A stretch of DNA of 64,000 bases. Source: Candidatus Rhodobacter oscarellae (GTDB lineage: Bacteria; Pseudomonadota; Alphaproteobacteria; Rhodobacterales; Rhodobacteraceae). Positions 52,442-61,780 of this stretch are shown here, piece by piece. A program made the translations under genes and the position numbers. The notes beneath the pieces are model-generated. The model was not told where the DNA came from and searched no databases. It saw only the letters and a list, made by a program, of their open reading frames with translations. The DNA lies in assembly GCF_001078595.1 (NCBI RefSeq), contig NZ_LFTY01000002.1, forward strand, positions 1,508,151 through 1,572,150. Direction: 5' to 3'. Position 1 is the stretch's first letter. Each line of letters begins with the position of its first letter.

Positions 52442-52711
52442 ATGAGCATAGTTTTCGGTATTGTCGACGCAGTGAAAGCAACGCTGATGGGCGATATCTC
52501 GCGCTATCAGAACTCTCGCGTTCAAACCAAGTCTCGAGAGGTGGCCTCGCTTCATAGCTGCCGCGGTGAACGGTTCGGCCGCATTTACGCAGGCCCCACC
52601 CAGAGCAAGCGCGCAAATGCCAAATCCGCGGTCCCGCCGGTCAGGGCCGCCAAAAAGGTGATTGATGTGGTGATGTCGATCGGCCGCTACGACGCCGCGC
52701 GCACCCGCTAA
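52442..52711 (+). CDS. Small basic protein of unknown function
   Basis: An 89-residue, Lys/Arg-rich protein beginning MSIVFGIVDAVKATLMGDISRY. It continues with a hydrophilic middle (SRVQTKSREVASLHSCRGERFGRIYAGPTQSKRANAKSA) and ends in KKVIDVVMSIGRYDAARTR. An AGGACGAAGG ribosome-binding site precedes the ATG. It has a single Cys and no signal peptide. The family is not recognised. Its high charge could mean nucleic-acid or membrane contact. It stands alone between a terminator and the glycan cluster. Confidence 0.55.
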   Translation: MSIVFGIVDAVKATLMGDISRYQNSRVQTKSREVASLHSCRGERFGRIYAGPTQSKRANAKSAVPPVRAAKKVIDVVMSIGRYDAARTR

Positions 52712-52817
52712 AGCGGCCCGCCCCAAACCCGAACCGAGACACGCGGCGAAACGGCCGAACGCCGAGATTGATCCGGCGTTTGCAGCCAACTTGATGCGCG
52801 CTGCAGGGCAGAGCCCC

Positions 52818-53714
52818 TTAGGTGGTGATAAAGTTCACCCCGGGCATACGCTCGATCTTATAGACGTCATCGTCATATAGCGCGGTGACCTCATTGACGA
52901 ATTCCGGCGTCCATCCGGGCAGGTCGATGTCTTCCTCCAGCTCGCCACTGATCGCGAACTTGTCCAGGAAGGCCGCAAACACGCGGCGGCGCTGTATCTC
53001 GTTGGGGGGCACATGGTTGGCCAGATAGCTTTCCATACGTGCGAATCCGTCCTCCGTCATGATCGAGCGCAACACGTCGAATTCACCGGACAGCTGGATG
53101 TCGTCATCCGCGTCCGAGATCTCGCGCAGCACAGTGGGCCAGATCAGCGGGGTGTCTTCGTTGCACCACACCGTGATGGGGCAATCGGGATTGTTCTCCA
53201 TCAACGCGCTGATGACCTCGCTCCAGCGCATCTGGCGCGGGTCCACGCCCTTGGTGTACCCCGCGTAGTCGGTCGTATCAGCGGCACGCATCGCGGCTGG
53301 AACAAAGGTGGCGGGGTTGCGGATTGCGAGGAAGAACTCGCATGGGTTCTCGGGGAACAAGTAACGCAGCCATGTCGAGCGGAAATACGTCTTTCCGTAG
53401 AGCTTCTGGTACTCAAAAATCTTTTGCGGCGGGCATAGGAAATTCTCGAACCCAAAGATCACCCGCTCGGCGGCGTAGCCCATCATAAGGCGGTCAAACA
53501 GATCCTGCTGCACATCATCGGGCATCGGGTCGCCGCGATACTTCTGCGTGACCTCACCCAGCAGCGTGCGGTAGCGGCGCGGGCGGGGCACGATGATCTT
53601 GCGCTGGTTAAGATCGTCGCCGTTTTTTAGCAGCGAACGGATGAGCATGCTCTCGTCGGTACAATGCGCACCCAGATGGTAAGCAAAGGTGACTGCGGGA
53701 CTTCCTATGCGCAT
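52818..53714 (-). CDS. Sulfotransferase-like protein of unknown function
   Basis: The 298-residue cytoplasmic protein begins VTFAYHLGAHCTDESMLIRSLLKN, a first-strand and helix that resemble the P-loop region of sulfotransferase-like proteins but lack the usual GxxKSGT. Later it has IRNPATFVPAAMR, where family members bind the phosphate of PAPS, and CPITVWCNEDTPLIWP. Two such cluster-associated forms often sit beside glycosyltransferases in rhodobacters. It may act on a surface glycan, but the donor-binding motif is not complete. It is first in the glycan region and separated from the next gene in the same direction by 98 bp. Confidence 0.55.
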   Translation of the reverse strand: MRIGSPAVTFAYHLGAHCTDESMLIRSLLKNGDDLNQRKIIVPRPRRYRTLLGEVTQKYRGDPMPDDVQQDLFDRLMMGYAAERVIFGFENFLCPPQKIFEYQKLYGKTYFRSTWLRYLFPENPCEFFLAIRNPATFVPAAMRAADTTDYAGYTKGVDPRQMRWSEVISALMENNPDCPITVWCNEDTPLIWPTVLREISDADDDIQLSGEFDVLRSIMTEDGFARMESYLANHVPPNEIQRRRVFAAFLDKFAISGELEEDIDLPGWTPEFVNEVTALYDDDVYKIERMPGVNFITT

Positions 53715-53812
53715 CGAACTCGCTGCTCTTTGACCTTCTCAGGGGGAGCCACCAAATACTCCCTTCGGTATGATGTAGTTCTTAAGTTTCTCTGAGCCTG
53801 ACCGCAACCATG

Positions 53813-56053
53813 CTACTGTGCGGCGTCTTGGCCTGGGGGTGCTGTGTTGAAGAAGAAATTGGGCGGCAGGTCCGGCTCTAGCACCTTGTCGGGCACCACA
53901 GAGGGGCCGCATAGGAAGACGTTCATCCCGAAATGGCGGTGCATGCGCGACAGGCGGCGCAGCCTCTCGCCGGTCAGGCTATCGTAGAGCTGCGCGTATT
54001 CCCGGTCCTTACGCAGATTTGCGATCTTGTCGCGATGCGCGGCTACGGAGCTATTATGCGCCGCGGCGATCTCGGGGTCGCCCATCAACTCCGCCATGGC
54101 CACGCGCAGACCGTGGGCGTGGCGCTGGATCGACAGGTCCTGCTCGTCGTTGTTATTCATGCGGAACCAATACGCCTCGCCCTGATCGCGGGCCACATGG
54201 TTCACCCGCCCCCGATCGCGCTTGACCAGAAAGCTCTCGACCGAGCGGCAGGCATAGTGGTTCAGCGTCACCAGATCGTAGCCATAGGTTTCCAGCTCGC
54301 TGCGCCATCCCGTCTTGAACATGCGCTCTGGCATGGGCTGCCCAGAGCCGTTCACCCAAAGCGCGTCCTGCCCCAGATGCCCGCGCGGACGATGCACGCC
54401 AATTTGCTTAAACAGCCCCTGATTTCGGAACAGCGTCTTAAATCCCCAAGCCTGGTGCGGGCGGCGTATCAAATGCGGCGCGCAGCGGGTGAATTGCTCG
54501 GTTATGGGGCGGTCGTCATACGCCGCGACATCGGCGTTGCCAAAGAGGCGCCAGGTCATAGAGATCAGGCTGGCATCGGGCACCGCCGCGAAGAGGTCCT
54601 GCAGCCGCCCGGCGCCCACATGCACGTTGATGAACTCGTCCACGTCCATCGACAGCAACCAACCGGCGTCGCGCACCAGCGGCTCGGAGCGCGCGGCATC
54701 CAGCGCAGATTGCTGCGGCTTGCCGCCGGTGTCGCGGAACGGGTTGTCGCGGCGCTGCACCAGCCCCCGCGCCGCCAGCAGGTCCAGCATTGTGTCGGTG
54801 CCGTCGTCGCAGTCATTGGTGTAGACCAGGAAATCGTCGACGCCGATCATGCGATGATAGGCAAGCCATTCCAGGATGAACGGCCCCTCGTTTTTCATGC
54901 AGGTAACCACCGCCACGCGGCCCGATGGAGCCGGCATAAGCGGCGCCGTGGCGGCAGGTTTTGGCTTTGCCGGTGGCTGGATCGGCTTGTGGCCCGCCGT
55001 GATGGCCCGCGCGTGCAAATGCTCGCCCAGAATCAGCAGGTCCTTGTTCACCAGCTCGGCGACCTCAACCTCGGGAAAGCGCAGCGACATCGCCTGATCG
55101 TAATGCAGGACCTCATCCGCGACGGCGGGCACACCGGCGATCTTGCCGGGCAGCCAAAGCGCGCCCGCATCGATGCGCTTGACGGCCACGCCCCAGCGGT
55201 TGGGAACCTGCACGTCAGGCTCGGCAACACAGATGTGATCTTCCAGCCGTGGCACCTCATCACGTCGCACCCGCCAAGGAAAGATCGCGCGCCCGCGCAG
55301 CGGCATCATTCCGGTATGGCACTGCCGGATCAAATCGAATGCCCCTGCCCCATCCACCGGCTCGGTCAGAAAATCGCTGAGGTCCAGCGAGACGACAGTG
55401 TCGGCCCGCGCCAGAAAACGCCAGCGCAAAAGGTCGAAAAGCACGGGCTCGCCCAGCGGTGCAAGCCAAGGGTCGGGCGAAAACGCCCGAGACTTCGCGC
55501 GGGGTGCCAGAGCGAGATGCCCAACCGGTGGCATACTGAGGTGGCCCAGCGGCAGCGGCGAAGACACGACCATGGCGCGGGCCTCTAGGTCCCACATCTT
55601 CGCGAGCTCGCGACCGAACGCAGATGCCTCCGCGCGGTCAAAGAATAAAAAACCGTTCGCGCCATGCTCGGCATTATGGCGGCGGGCCCAGTCCAGGGCC
55701 TGCTCGGCCGTCTCGGCAAACCGCTGCGCCAGCATCACATCGCAACTGTCGAAATACGCGGTCTCGGGCGAGATCGCCTCGATCAAAAAGCGGTCGGCGC
55801 CGAATGCAAACTCAACGGCCCCCGTGCCCGAGGGCGCGCCGCCCACGGCGATTGCGTTATCGCCCACCCGGGCGATGTCGGTGATCTGCACGGCGGCATC
55901 CGGCGCGGTCTTGAGCACCTCAAGCTCGGAATGCGCGCCCACATATAGCCGCAGGCCGCTACCAAATGGCGTCGGCCACCGCAAACACTCCAACACCCGC
56001 AACCCGCCATGCTCGCCGGCATTCAGCGTGCGCTGAAGGACGCGGCTAGTCAT
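53813..56053 (-). CDS. Large glycosyltransferase with C-terminal GT2/GT92-like domain
   Basis: The 746-residue protein has two parts. The C-terminal part begins at about residue 379 with VAVVTCMKNEGPFILEWLAYHRMIGVDDFLVYTNDCDDGT and contains the metal-binding DVDEFINVH at about 470-474. Its late LNHYACRSVESFLVKRDRGRVNH also occurs in the glycosyltransferases at 60662 and 61955. The N-terminal part (residues about 1-365) shows LLRWRFLARADTVVSLDLSDFL (DLSDF near residue 224), which looks like a degenerate copy of the same fold, followed by a Pro-rich linker (PIQPPAKPKPAATAP). There is no signal or membrane helix. ATG 56053 overlaps the upstream glycosyltransferase gene by eight bases. Confidence 0.82.
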   Translation of the reverse strand: MTSRVLQRTLNAGEHGGLRVLECLRWPTPFGSGLRLYVGAHSELEVLKTAPDAAVQITDIARVGDNAIAVGGAPSGTGAVEFAFGADRFLIEAISPETAYFDSCDVMLAQRFAETAEQALDWARRHNAEHGANGFLFFDRAEASAFGRELAKMWDLEARAMVVSSPLPLGHLSMPPVGHLALAPRAKSRAFSPDPWLAPLGEPVLFDLLRWRFLARADTVVSLDLSDFLTEPVDGAGAFDLIRQCHTGMMPLRGRAIFPWRVRRDEVPRLEDHICVAEPDVQVPNRWGVAVKRIDAGALWLPGKIAGVPAVADEVLHYDQAMSLRFPEVEVAELVNKDLLILGEHLHARAITAGHKPIQPPAKPKPAATAPLMPAPSGRVAVVTCMKNEGPFILEWLAYHRMIGVDDFLVYTNDCDDGTDTMLDLLAARGLVQRRDNPFRDTGGKPQQSALDAARSEPLVRDAGWLLSMDVDEFINVHVGAGRLQDLFAAVPDASLISMTWRLFGNADVAAYDDRPITEQFTRCAPHLIRRPHQAWGFKTLFRNQGLFKQIGVHRPRGHLGQDALWVNGSGQPMPERMFKTGWRSELETYGYDLVTLNHYACRSVESFLVKRDRGRVNHVARDQGEAYWFRMNNNDEQDLSIQRHAHGLRVAMAELMGDPEIAAAHNSSVAAHRDKIANLRKDREYAQLYDSLTGERLRRLSRMHRHFGMNVFLCGPSVVPDKVLEPDLPPNFFFNTAPPGQDAAQ

Positions 56054-57077
56054 TCTGGCTGTCCTGATATCGTTGCACGAGGTCGTTGATGACATCCCTG
56101 GGCAGGGGCTGGGAAGACGCCGCCAGTAACAACCTGCCGAAGAACTTCACCGATGCTTCTTGTTTCATCATCGCCTCGAACGCCGCGTGATGGTGCGCGA
56201 TGGCCTTTTCCCGCAGGTCAGACAAACCGGGCAGTTGCAGGATCCGGGCCAGCTCTGCCTTGGTGGCCGGCAACAGGCCATGGATGCTGGTATCCTCGAC
56301 GACGTTAAAATTGCGTTCCACCCAATAAGTCAGGTCGATCGGCTTGCCCCGCCGGTTCGGCAGGCCGCGGTCGCGTTTCAGCATAAAGCTTTCCGCCGAG
56401 CGCACCGAGTAGTGGTTGAGTTGCACCAGTGCCGTCGCCTCTGGCAAGCCAAACAGGGTGATGCGCTGCTCGGCCAACGCGAATACTTCGGGCATCGGCG
56501 CGCCCGAGCCATCGGCCCATCGCGCGGTCGCGCCCTTCTTGAGCCGGGGACGGTGCACCCCGATCTGGCGAAACGGGCCCTGTGCTTTGAAGAGCGTCTT
56601 GAACAGGCGCGCGCCCACCGGGTAGTTGCAGCGCTCTGGCGCGGCGCGGGTGAAAAGCTCCAGCGTAAGCGCCTCGGACAGGTGCCGATGCCCGTTATGG
56701 CCAAAAAGCCGCCACGGAAGCACGATTGCGTCCGCCTCACCGCAGGCCCCGATCAAATCGGGCAGAGACGCCAGAGGCGGCCTGAGGTTGATGAACTCAT
56801 CGCAGTCAATGCACAGCACCCAATCGGCGGCCTTGCGCAGATCGTGGGCCCAGGCCTGCTTCAGCGCGTTCCATTGCAGCGACTTGCCCTCGGGCGGCGC
56901 GTTGACCAGATGCACCACGCCCAGCGGCGCCAAGGCGTCCAGCATGGCGTCCGTGCCGTCGCTGCAATCGTTGCTGAACAAAAGGAAATCGGTGACCCCA
57001 AGCGCCCGGTGATGCGCCACCCATTCCAACAGATGCGGGGCCTCATCCCGCAAGGTTGACACCAAGAGGATCTTCAA
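56046..57077 (-). CDS. Glycosyltransferase (GT2/GT92-like)
   Basis: The 343-residue protein has the same framework as its neighbours: ILLVSTLRDEAPHLLEWVAHHRALGVTDFLLFSNDCSDGTDAML, the metal-binding WVLCIDCDEFINLRP, RLFGHNGHRHLSEALTLELF, and LNHYSVRSAESFMLKRDRGLPN. It should transfer a sugar from a nucleotide donor in the cytoplasm. The start is TTG at 57077, as no ATG or GTG in the same frame precedes the conserved strand, and no clear ribosome-binding site is seen. It is divergent from the glycosyltransferase-methyltransferase fusion. Confidence 0.85.
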   Translation of the reverse strand: MKILLVSTLRDEAPHLLEWVAHHRALGVTDFLLFSNDCSDGTDAMLDALAPLGVVHLVNAPPEGKSLQWNALKQAWAHDLRKAADWVLCIDCDEFINLRPPLASLPDLIGACGEADAIVLPWRLFGHNGHRHLSEALTLELFTRAAPERCNYPVGARLFKTLFKAQGPFRQIGVHRPRLKKGATARWADGSGAPMPEVFALAEQRITLFGLPEATALVQLNHYSVRSAESFMLKRDRGLPNRRGKPIDLTYWVERNFNVVEDTSIHGLLPATKAELARILQLPGLSDLREKAIAHHHAAFEAMMKQEASVKFFGRLLLAASSQPLPRDVINDLVQRYQDSQND

Positions 57078-57187
57078 CGTGCGCGCCCTGCCCCACGATT
57101 TGTTGCGATGTTTGTTTTCATTTGCGTTTCATGGCTCGATTGTTTCCAGTGTGGCACAAATGTTGGTTAAACACGAGGTACCGTTTT

Positions 57188-58720
57188 ATGGCTAGGGAAT
57201 ACCGAATTGGGGCGTTGTGGATCGGCGGCAGCCTTAGCTTTCTTGAGCAACTTTGCCTGAAATCCTTCGCCGATGCGGGCCACCACGTGACGCTCTTCAC
57301 CTATGGTGAGGTGCAGCACATCCCCGATGGTATCGAGGTGGCCGACGGCAACGAGGTGCTCTCGACCGAGCATTTCATCCGCCACACCCGCACCGGCAGC
57401 CCCGCGCCCCAGGCTGACCGGTTCCGCTATCACATGCTGGCCAAGTATGACGACATCATATGGGCCGACACCGACGCCTATTGCGTGCAGCCCTTCACCA
57501 CCGAGAACGGCCATTTCTACGGCTGGGAGTCGGCGCATCACGTCAATAACGGCGTGTTGGGCTTGCCCAAGGACAGCGACACGCTGCAAGAGCTGATCGC
57601 CTTCACCTCGGACGAATATGCCATACCGGAATGGCTACCCGCGGCGGAACAGGACCGGCTGCGCGCCGCCAAGCAGGCTGGCGCACCGATCGGTGTCGGC
57701 GACCAGCAATGGGGCGCTTGGGGGCCGCGTGCGCTGACGCATTTCCTGCATAAGACCGGCGAGATCCGGCATGCCCTGCCGCGCGAGGCGCTGTATCCCA
57801 TCGGGTTTAAGGAGCGCGGGTTGATGGTGCGCCCCGGGGCCAATACCGATCGTTTCCTGACCGCGAACACGCTCTCGATCCATTTCTATGGGCGGCGGAT
57901 GCGCGAGCGGATCATGAATGAGGGCGGCGAGCCGGCCAAGGACTCGCTCATCGGGCGGCTCTTGGACAAGCACAGTATCGTGCCCTCTGACGCACCGCTG
58001 CCCGCGCCGCCGCCCAAGCTCGAACGCCTGCCGCCCGAGGCGCGGCGCGGACGCGGCAAGCCTAACCTCACCGATCTGGCGGACGAGCATGGCAACGACC
58101 GCGGCTCGCTGCGCCACCGCTATACCGAGCTTTACCAGATGCTGTTCCTGCCCCTGCGCGAGCGCAAGCTGCGGATCACCCTCGTTGGGTTGGACGGCGG
58201 CGGGGCGGTGGATGCGCCCGATAGCTGGGTCGAGATTGCCAAGCCCATGCTGGCGATGTGGATTGACTATTTCCCAAAGGCCGAGTTCACCGTGCTGGAC
58301 CGCGCCGAGAAACTGCCCGTGCGCAACAAGCGCGTCACGTATCACCAATCGACGCTTGAGGACCCCGGAGAGATCGCCGCGCTGGTGCCAGATGCCCCGG
58401 ATATCGTAATCGACGATGCCACGCATGCCAGCCACCACCAGCAGAACGCAATCCGCGCGCTCTTCCCAAAGCTGGCCAATGGCGGTCTTTACGTTGTAGA
58501 GGATCTGCGTACACAACCTGCGTCATTGGAAGAACATGGTCTGGTCAAAACGGCGGCGCTTTTTAACGGCTATTTAGACGCTGGCGTGTTCGATCATCCC
58601 GATGAAAAGGCCAAGGCGGAGTTAAATGACATCCGCGCCGACATATCTGGGTGTTTCGTCTTTCAGGCGGCGTTCCAGAAGCAGCGGCGCGATCAAATGC
58701 TGGTCATCCACAAAAGGTGA
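57188..58720 (+). CDS. Glycosyltransferase-methyltransferase fusion
   Basis: The 510-residue protein has an N-terminal part starting IGALWIGGSLSFLEQLCLKSFADAGHHVTLFTYG. A DxD-type motif ADTDAYC and VNNGVLGLPKDSDTL follow, as in GT32-like or capsular-polysaccharide sugar transferases. The C-terminal part from about residue 310 has RHRYTELYQMLFLPLRERKL and PDIVIDDATHASHHQQNAIRALFPKLANGGLYVVEDLRT, the pattern of TylF/macrocin-O-methyltransferase-like enzymes. It could thus add and methylate a sugar. ATG 57188 has a GAGG ribosome-binding site. It is divergent from the gene at 57077 and leads a two-gene unit with the hydrolase-like gene at 58738. Confidence 0.8.
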   Translation: MAREYRIGALWIGGSLSFLEQLCLKSFADAGHHVTLFTYGEVQHIPDGIEVADGNEVLSTEHFIRHTRTGSPAPQADRFRYHMLAKYDDIIWADTDAYCVQPFTTENGHFYGWESAHHVNNGVLGLPKDSDTLQELIAFTSDEYAIPEWLPAAEQDRLRAAKQAGAPIGVGDQQWGAWGPRALTHFLHKTGEIRHALPREALYPIGFKERGLMVRPGANTDRFLTANTLSIHFYGRRMRERIMNEGGEPAKDSLIGRLLDKHSIVPSDAPLPAPPPKLERLPPEARRGRGKPNLTDLADEHGNDRGSLRHRYTELYQMLFLPLRERKLRITLVGLDGGGAVDAPDSWVEIAKPMLAMWIDYFPKAEFTVLDRAEKLPVRNKRVTYHQSTLEDPGEIAALVPDAPDIVIDDATHASHHQQNAIRALFPKLANGGLYVVEDLRTQPASLEEHGLVKTAALFNGYLDAGVFDHPDEKAKAELNDIRADISGCFVFQAAFQKQRRDQMLVIHKR

Positions 58721-58737
58721 CTGCATAAAGGAACCAG

Positions 58738-59742
58738 ATGGTCGACGAAGTAGCAGACAAAGAGAAAGCGTTGCAGCCCGAGGATGTCTTGGCACATCTT
58801 GCCGATGACCTTGGGCGCGAAGGCTTTCAGCGTAGCTTGGACGAACAGCACACAGCGACGTTTGTGGCGCGCGGCCCAAAGATCCTGGTGACCTTCGAGA
58901 CGCTGCAGAACGTGCTGCAGATATCACAGGACGGCACACCCATTGGCTTGGATTTTGCAGAGGACAAGAATTGGTCCTTGCTGCATCTGACCGCCCCCGA
59001 GGATAGCTGGTTCCGTGCCCCCGCCGTCTACGCGTTCTTTGACGAGTTGGTGGACGACTGCTTTTTTGAGGATTTCGACCAGGTTGCCTTCTATGGCACC
59101 GGGACCGGCGCCTATGCGGCCTGCGCGTTCTCGGTTTCAGCACCCGGTTCCAACGTTCTGGCCATCGCACCGCAAGCGACCCTAGATCCAGAGCGCGCTG
59201 GCTGGGACGCGCGCTACCCCGAGGCTAAGCGGCTGGTCTTTAACGACCGCTACGGCTACGCGCCGGACATGGTGGAGGGCGCACAGCGCGTCTACATCCT
59301 GTTTGACCCGTTCCGCGCGCTGGATCACGTGCATGCAAGCCTCTTCAACGGACCCAATGTCGTTCGGTTGAAATGCCGGCATCTCGACGGCCTGATCGAG
59401 CTTGCACTGCGCGAGCTGGACGTGATGCACCAGGTCACCGAGGCAGCCGCAGAAGGCTCGCTGCAAGAAGGCGATTTCTATCGACTCATGCGCCGTCGCC
59501 GCGACAACAACCGATACTTACGCACGCTGGTGCATGCTGTGAACCGCCGCAACCAGCCGCTGCGCGTGGCGCTGATCGCCAAATACGTCTTGGACAAGAA
59601 CCGCGGCGGGCCGTTCTTCAGGCGCGCGCTGACGCATGCAAAAGATGTCATCTCACGCCGCGGGCCCCTGCCCGATTGGCTGATGGACGACGCGCAAGAG
59701 CCACAGCAGACGCCCGAGGCAAATCCTAGCGCAGCTCTTTGA
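58738..59742 (+). CDS. Alpha/beta-hydrolase-like protein with Thr at the nucleophile position
   Basis: The 334-residue protein shares its core with the C-terminal part of the protein at 61955. Both have VAFYGTGTGAYAA or ILFYGASMGGYAA, then PGSNVLAIAPQATL or PGSNVLAIAPQSTL. The nucleophile elbow here is GTGTG (residues 120-124), with Thr in place of the catalytic Ser of GASMG. The putative His region is KCRHLDGL, versus PFMGHQLPN in the fused form. It may be a non-catalytic or altered relative that binds the same acyl or sugar substrate. It starts 18 bases after the fusion gene and overlaps the convergent sulfotransferase gene by 17 bp. Confidence 0.7.
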   Translation: MVDEVADKEKALQPEDVLAHLADDLGREGFQRSLDEQHTATFVARGPKILVTFETLQNVLQISQDGTPIGLDFAEDKNWSLLHLTAPEDSWFRAPAVYAFFDELVDDCFFEDFDQVAFYGTGTGAYAACAFSVSAPGSNVLAIAPQATLDPERAGWDARYPEAKRLVFNDRYGYAPDMVEGAQRVYILFDPFRALDHVHASLFNGPNVVRLKCRHLDGLIELALRELDVMHQVTEAAAEGSLQEGDFYRLMRRRRDNNRYLRTLVHAVNRRNQPLRVALIAKYVLDKNRGGPFFRRALTHAKDVISRRGPLPDWLMDDAQEPQQTPEANPSAAL

Positions 59743-60661
59743 TAATCTCCAAAAGCCGCGAGATTTCGCGCAGCTGCGCATCCGTGTAGGCCGGGATACC
59801 TGTTTCATCCGCCGGGCTCTCTAGGTCCGACCGGTCGAATAGATCCTCTTGGCCGGAAAAGAACTGCTGTGCCAAGGCTGCGTTTCCATCGGCATATTTC
59901 GCGACATACTCTATGCGTTCTTGTGGCGTAAGTACCGGGCTACGCTCCTCGGGCGACTGCGGATAGCGCGCGGCCAGCCGGCGTTGCAGCCGCCGCGGGT
60001 CGGCGACCTCGACCGAAGCCGCCGCCTGCAAGAGTTGCACGCGGTGATAGCCCGGGGACAGGTTCAGATCGCGCTGCATCTCGCCGGGCTCATCGATCCC
60101 CATCTGCAACAGGGCATCGGTCACAACCGTTCCCCCCGCCAGACGCGCGGGTTCTAGCACGCGGGGCACCAGAGGCGCCTCATGCGCCGCCCAATCGGCC
60201 AACATCGCCGCATAGTCCGAGCCGCTGCCCTGAAACTTCGCGATGTACTCCGCGATCGAGCCCCGAAACCGCCCGTTCTTGGACTTCTGCAGATACATCG
60301 CCTCGATAAATCGGTCCTGGCGGCGCAGATAGACCAGCACTGTCAGCGGGCGCTCCGCCAAGGCGGGCATCAACCCCGTTAGGGTCTCGGGCTTGATCCC
60401 GTAGAACATCTCTGACGAGATGAGGCCAACCCGCTGCGGCGCCTCCTCAATTTGGCGGTTCAGTTCCTCCGCCAGCGTCTTAATCTCGGGTCGGGCTTTG
60501 TTGATGGCAATCGCCAGATCGTTGGAGCTACCCTTGCCGTTCGGGCTTAGATAGGCCAGCCCCTGCGCCGCGAGATGCGCACGGTTCTTTAGCATGTGGT
60601 TCTGCAGGCTGGAGGTGCCCGATTTCGGCGTCCCAATGTGCAGCCAAACCGCGTCGACCAT
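59726..60661 (-). CDS. Sulfotransferase-family protein
   Basis: The 311-residue protein has the 5'-phosphosulfate-binding loop LHIGTPKSGTSSLQNHM at its N-terminus, typical of PAPS-dependent sulfotransferases, and the 3'-phosphate region TVLVYLRRQDRFIEAMYLQ. There is no signal peptide or membrane helix, so it acts in the cytoplasm. Its acceptor may be a sugar made by the neighbouring glycosyltransferases. Its ATG directly follows the stop codon of the glycosyltransferase upstream (TAG-ATG), so it is cotranscribed with it. It overlaps the convergent hydrolase-like gene by 17 bp. Confidence 0.87.
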   Translation of the reverse strand: MVDAVWLHIGTPKSGTSSLQNHMLKNRAHLAAQGLAYLSPNGKGSSNDLAIAINKARPEIKTLAEELNRQIEEAPQRVGLISSEMFYGIKPETLTGLMPALAERPLTVLVYLRRQDRFIEAMYLQKSKNGRFRGSIAEYIAKFQGSGSDYAAMLADWAAHEAPLVPRVLEPARLAGGTVVTDALLQMGIDEPGEMQRDLNLSPGYHRVQLLQAAASVEVADPRRLQRRLAARYPQSPEERSPVLTPQERIEYVAKYADGNAALAQQFFSGQEDLFDRSDLESPADETGIPAYTDAQLREISRLLEIIKELR

Positions 60662-61780
60662 CTAGCCCGCCATCAGATCGGGCACCTGGGCGATGCGCTC
60701 GAATATCTCTTTGGGGATACGCCCTGGCCCCTCCGTCAGGATCTTGCGGTTCAGCAGGTTCAGGTGGCGCGACACAAGCTGCATGCGGTCCGAGGTGATG
60801 TCTTGGTAAAAGTCTTTCGTGTCAGGCCGCTTCAGCAGGGACTTAATCTTGTTCTTATGGGCCCGCACGGCGTCCGAGTGGCATTTCAGAACGCCGTCGA
60901 GCTGGGCCAGGCGGTCGAACTCCTCATAGGCGCGCGGCACATGCGCAAGGATGGAGCGGTCCTGCTCCATATTGAAGTTCATGCGCAGCCAATAGGCTAG
61001 ACCTTGGTCGCGATCCACGTGGTTGACGCGCCCCCGGTCGCGCTTGACCACAAAGCTCTCGGCCGACCGGCAGGCGTAGTGGTTCAGCGTCACCAGGTCA
61101 TAGCCGTAGGAATGGGTGCCGAACCGCCAGCCCTCTTTGACGAACTTATCCAGAACCGGCCGCCCGCTGCCATCCACCCAGCGGATCGTGTCGGGGCCCT
61201 CGCCCTTGCCGGGATTCATAGGGCGATGCACACCGATGCGCGTCAGCTTGCCGACCTTATGGTCGCCCGCGTTGGAATACATCGACTTGACGGCCCAGGC
61301 CTGCACCGGGTTGGGCGCGAATTTTGGCGCGCAATGAATGAACTGCTCGGTGACGAACTTGTCCTCGTAGGCGTCCAGGTCGCCATTGCCAAAAAGCCGC
61401 CATTGCATCGAGATGACATCAATCTCGCCCGTGGCCGCAAACAGCGCATCCAACGTTCCATCGCCGGTATGGATGTTCACGAACTCGTCCACGTCCGAGA
61501 CCATTACCCAATCGGCCTCTGCCACCTTGGGCAGGTCCTCAGCAAAGCGCAGCGCGCCCTTCTGCGGGTTATGATCGCCAGGAATGTCCAAGTAAGGATT
61601 GTCCATCCGCGTCAGGATGCCGTGCCCCGCAAGGCAATCCAGCATCTCCACCGTACCGTCGTCGCAATCATTGGTGAAGACCAAGAAGTCGTTGAACCCG
61701 ATAGAGCGGTGATAGGCGACCCATTCAAGGATGAACGGGGCCTCGTTCTTCATGCAGGTGATGATCAAACGGCGGGTCAT
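60662..61780 (-). CDS. Glycosyltransferase (GT2/GT92-like)
   Basis: The 372-residue protein begins RRLIITCMKNEAPFILEWVAYHRSIGFNDFLVFTNDCDDGTVEML. It has DWVMVSDVDEFVNIHTGDGTL with the metal-binding DVDEF, WRLFGNGDLDAYEDKFVTEQFIHCAP, and LVTLNHYACRSAESFVVKRDRGRVNHVDRDQG. It is a close paralogue of the N-terminal domain of the next protein upstream. ATG 61780 is preferred because the family starts there, and it overlaps the stop of a 34-codon reading frame (61881-61777) as ATGA. This frame lies over two of the palindromes described for this intergenic region. Confidence 0.88.
   Translation of the reverse strand: MTRRLIITCMKNEAPFILEWVAYHRSIGFNDFLVFTNDCDDGTVEMLDCLAGHGILTRMDNPYLDIPGDHNPQKGALRFAEDLPKVAEADWVMVSDVDEFVNIHTGDGTLDALFAATGEIDVISMQWRLFGNGDLDAYEDKFVTEQFIHCAPKFAPNPVQAWAVKSMYSNAGDHKVGKLTRIGVHRPMNPGKGEGPDTIRWVDGSGRPVLDKFVKEGWRFGTHSYGYDLVTLNHYACRSAESFVVKRDRGRVNHVDRDQGLAYWLRMNFNMEQDRSILAHVPRAYEEFDRLAQLDGVLKCHSDAVRAHKNKIKSLLKRPDTKDFYQDITSDRMQLVSRHLNLLNRKILTEGPGRIPKEIFERIAQVPDLMAG

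Noticed and set aside
53933-55588. 551-codon plus-strand frame opposite the large glycosyltransferase
   Set aside because: Antisense shadow with no start signal and no domain; the opposite strand has clear glycosyltransferase motifs.
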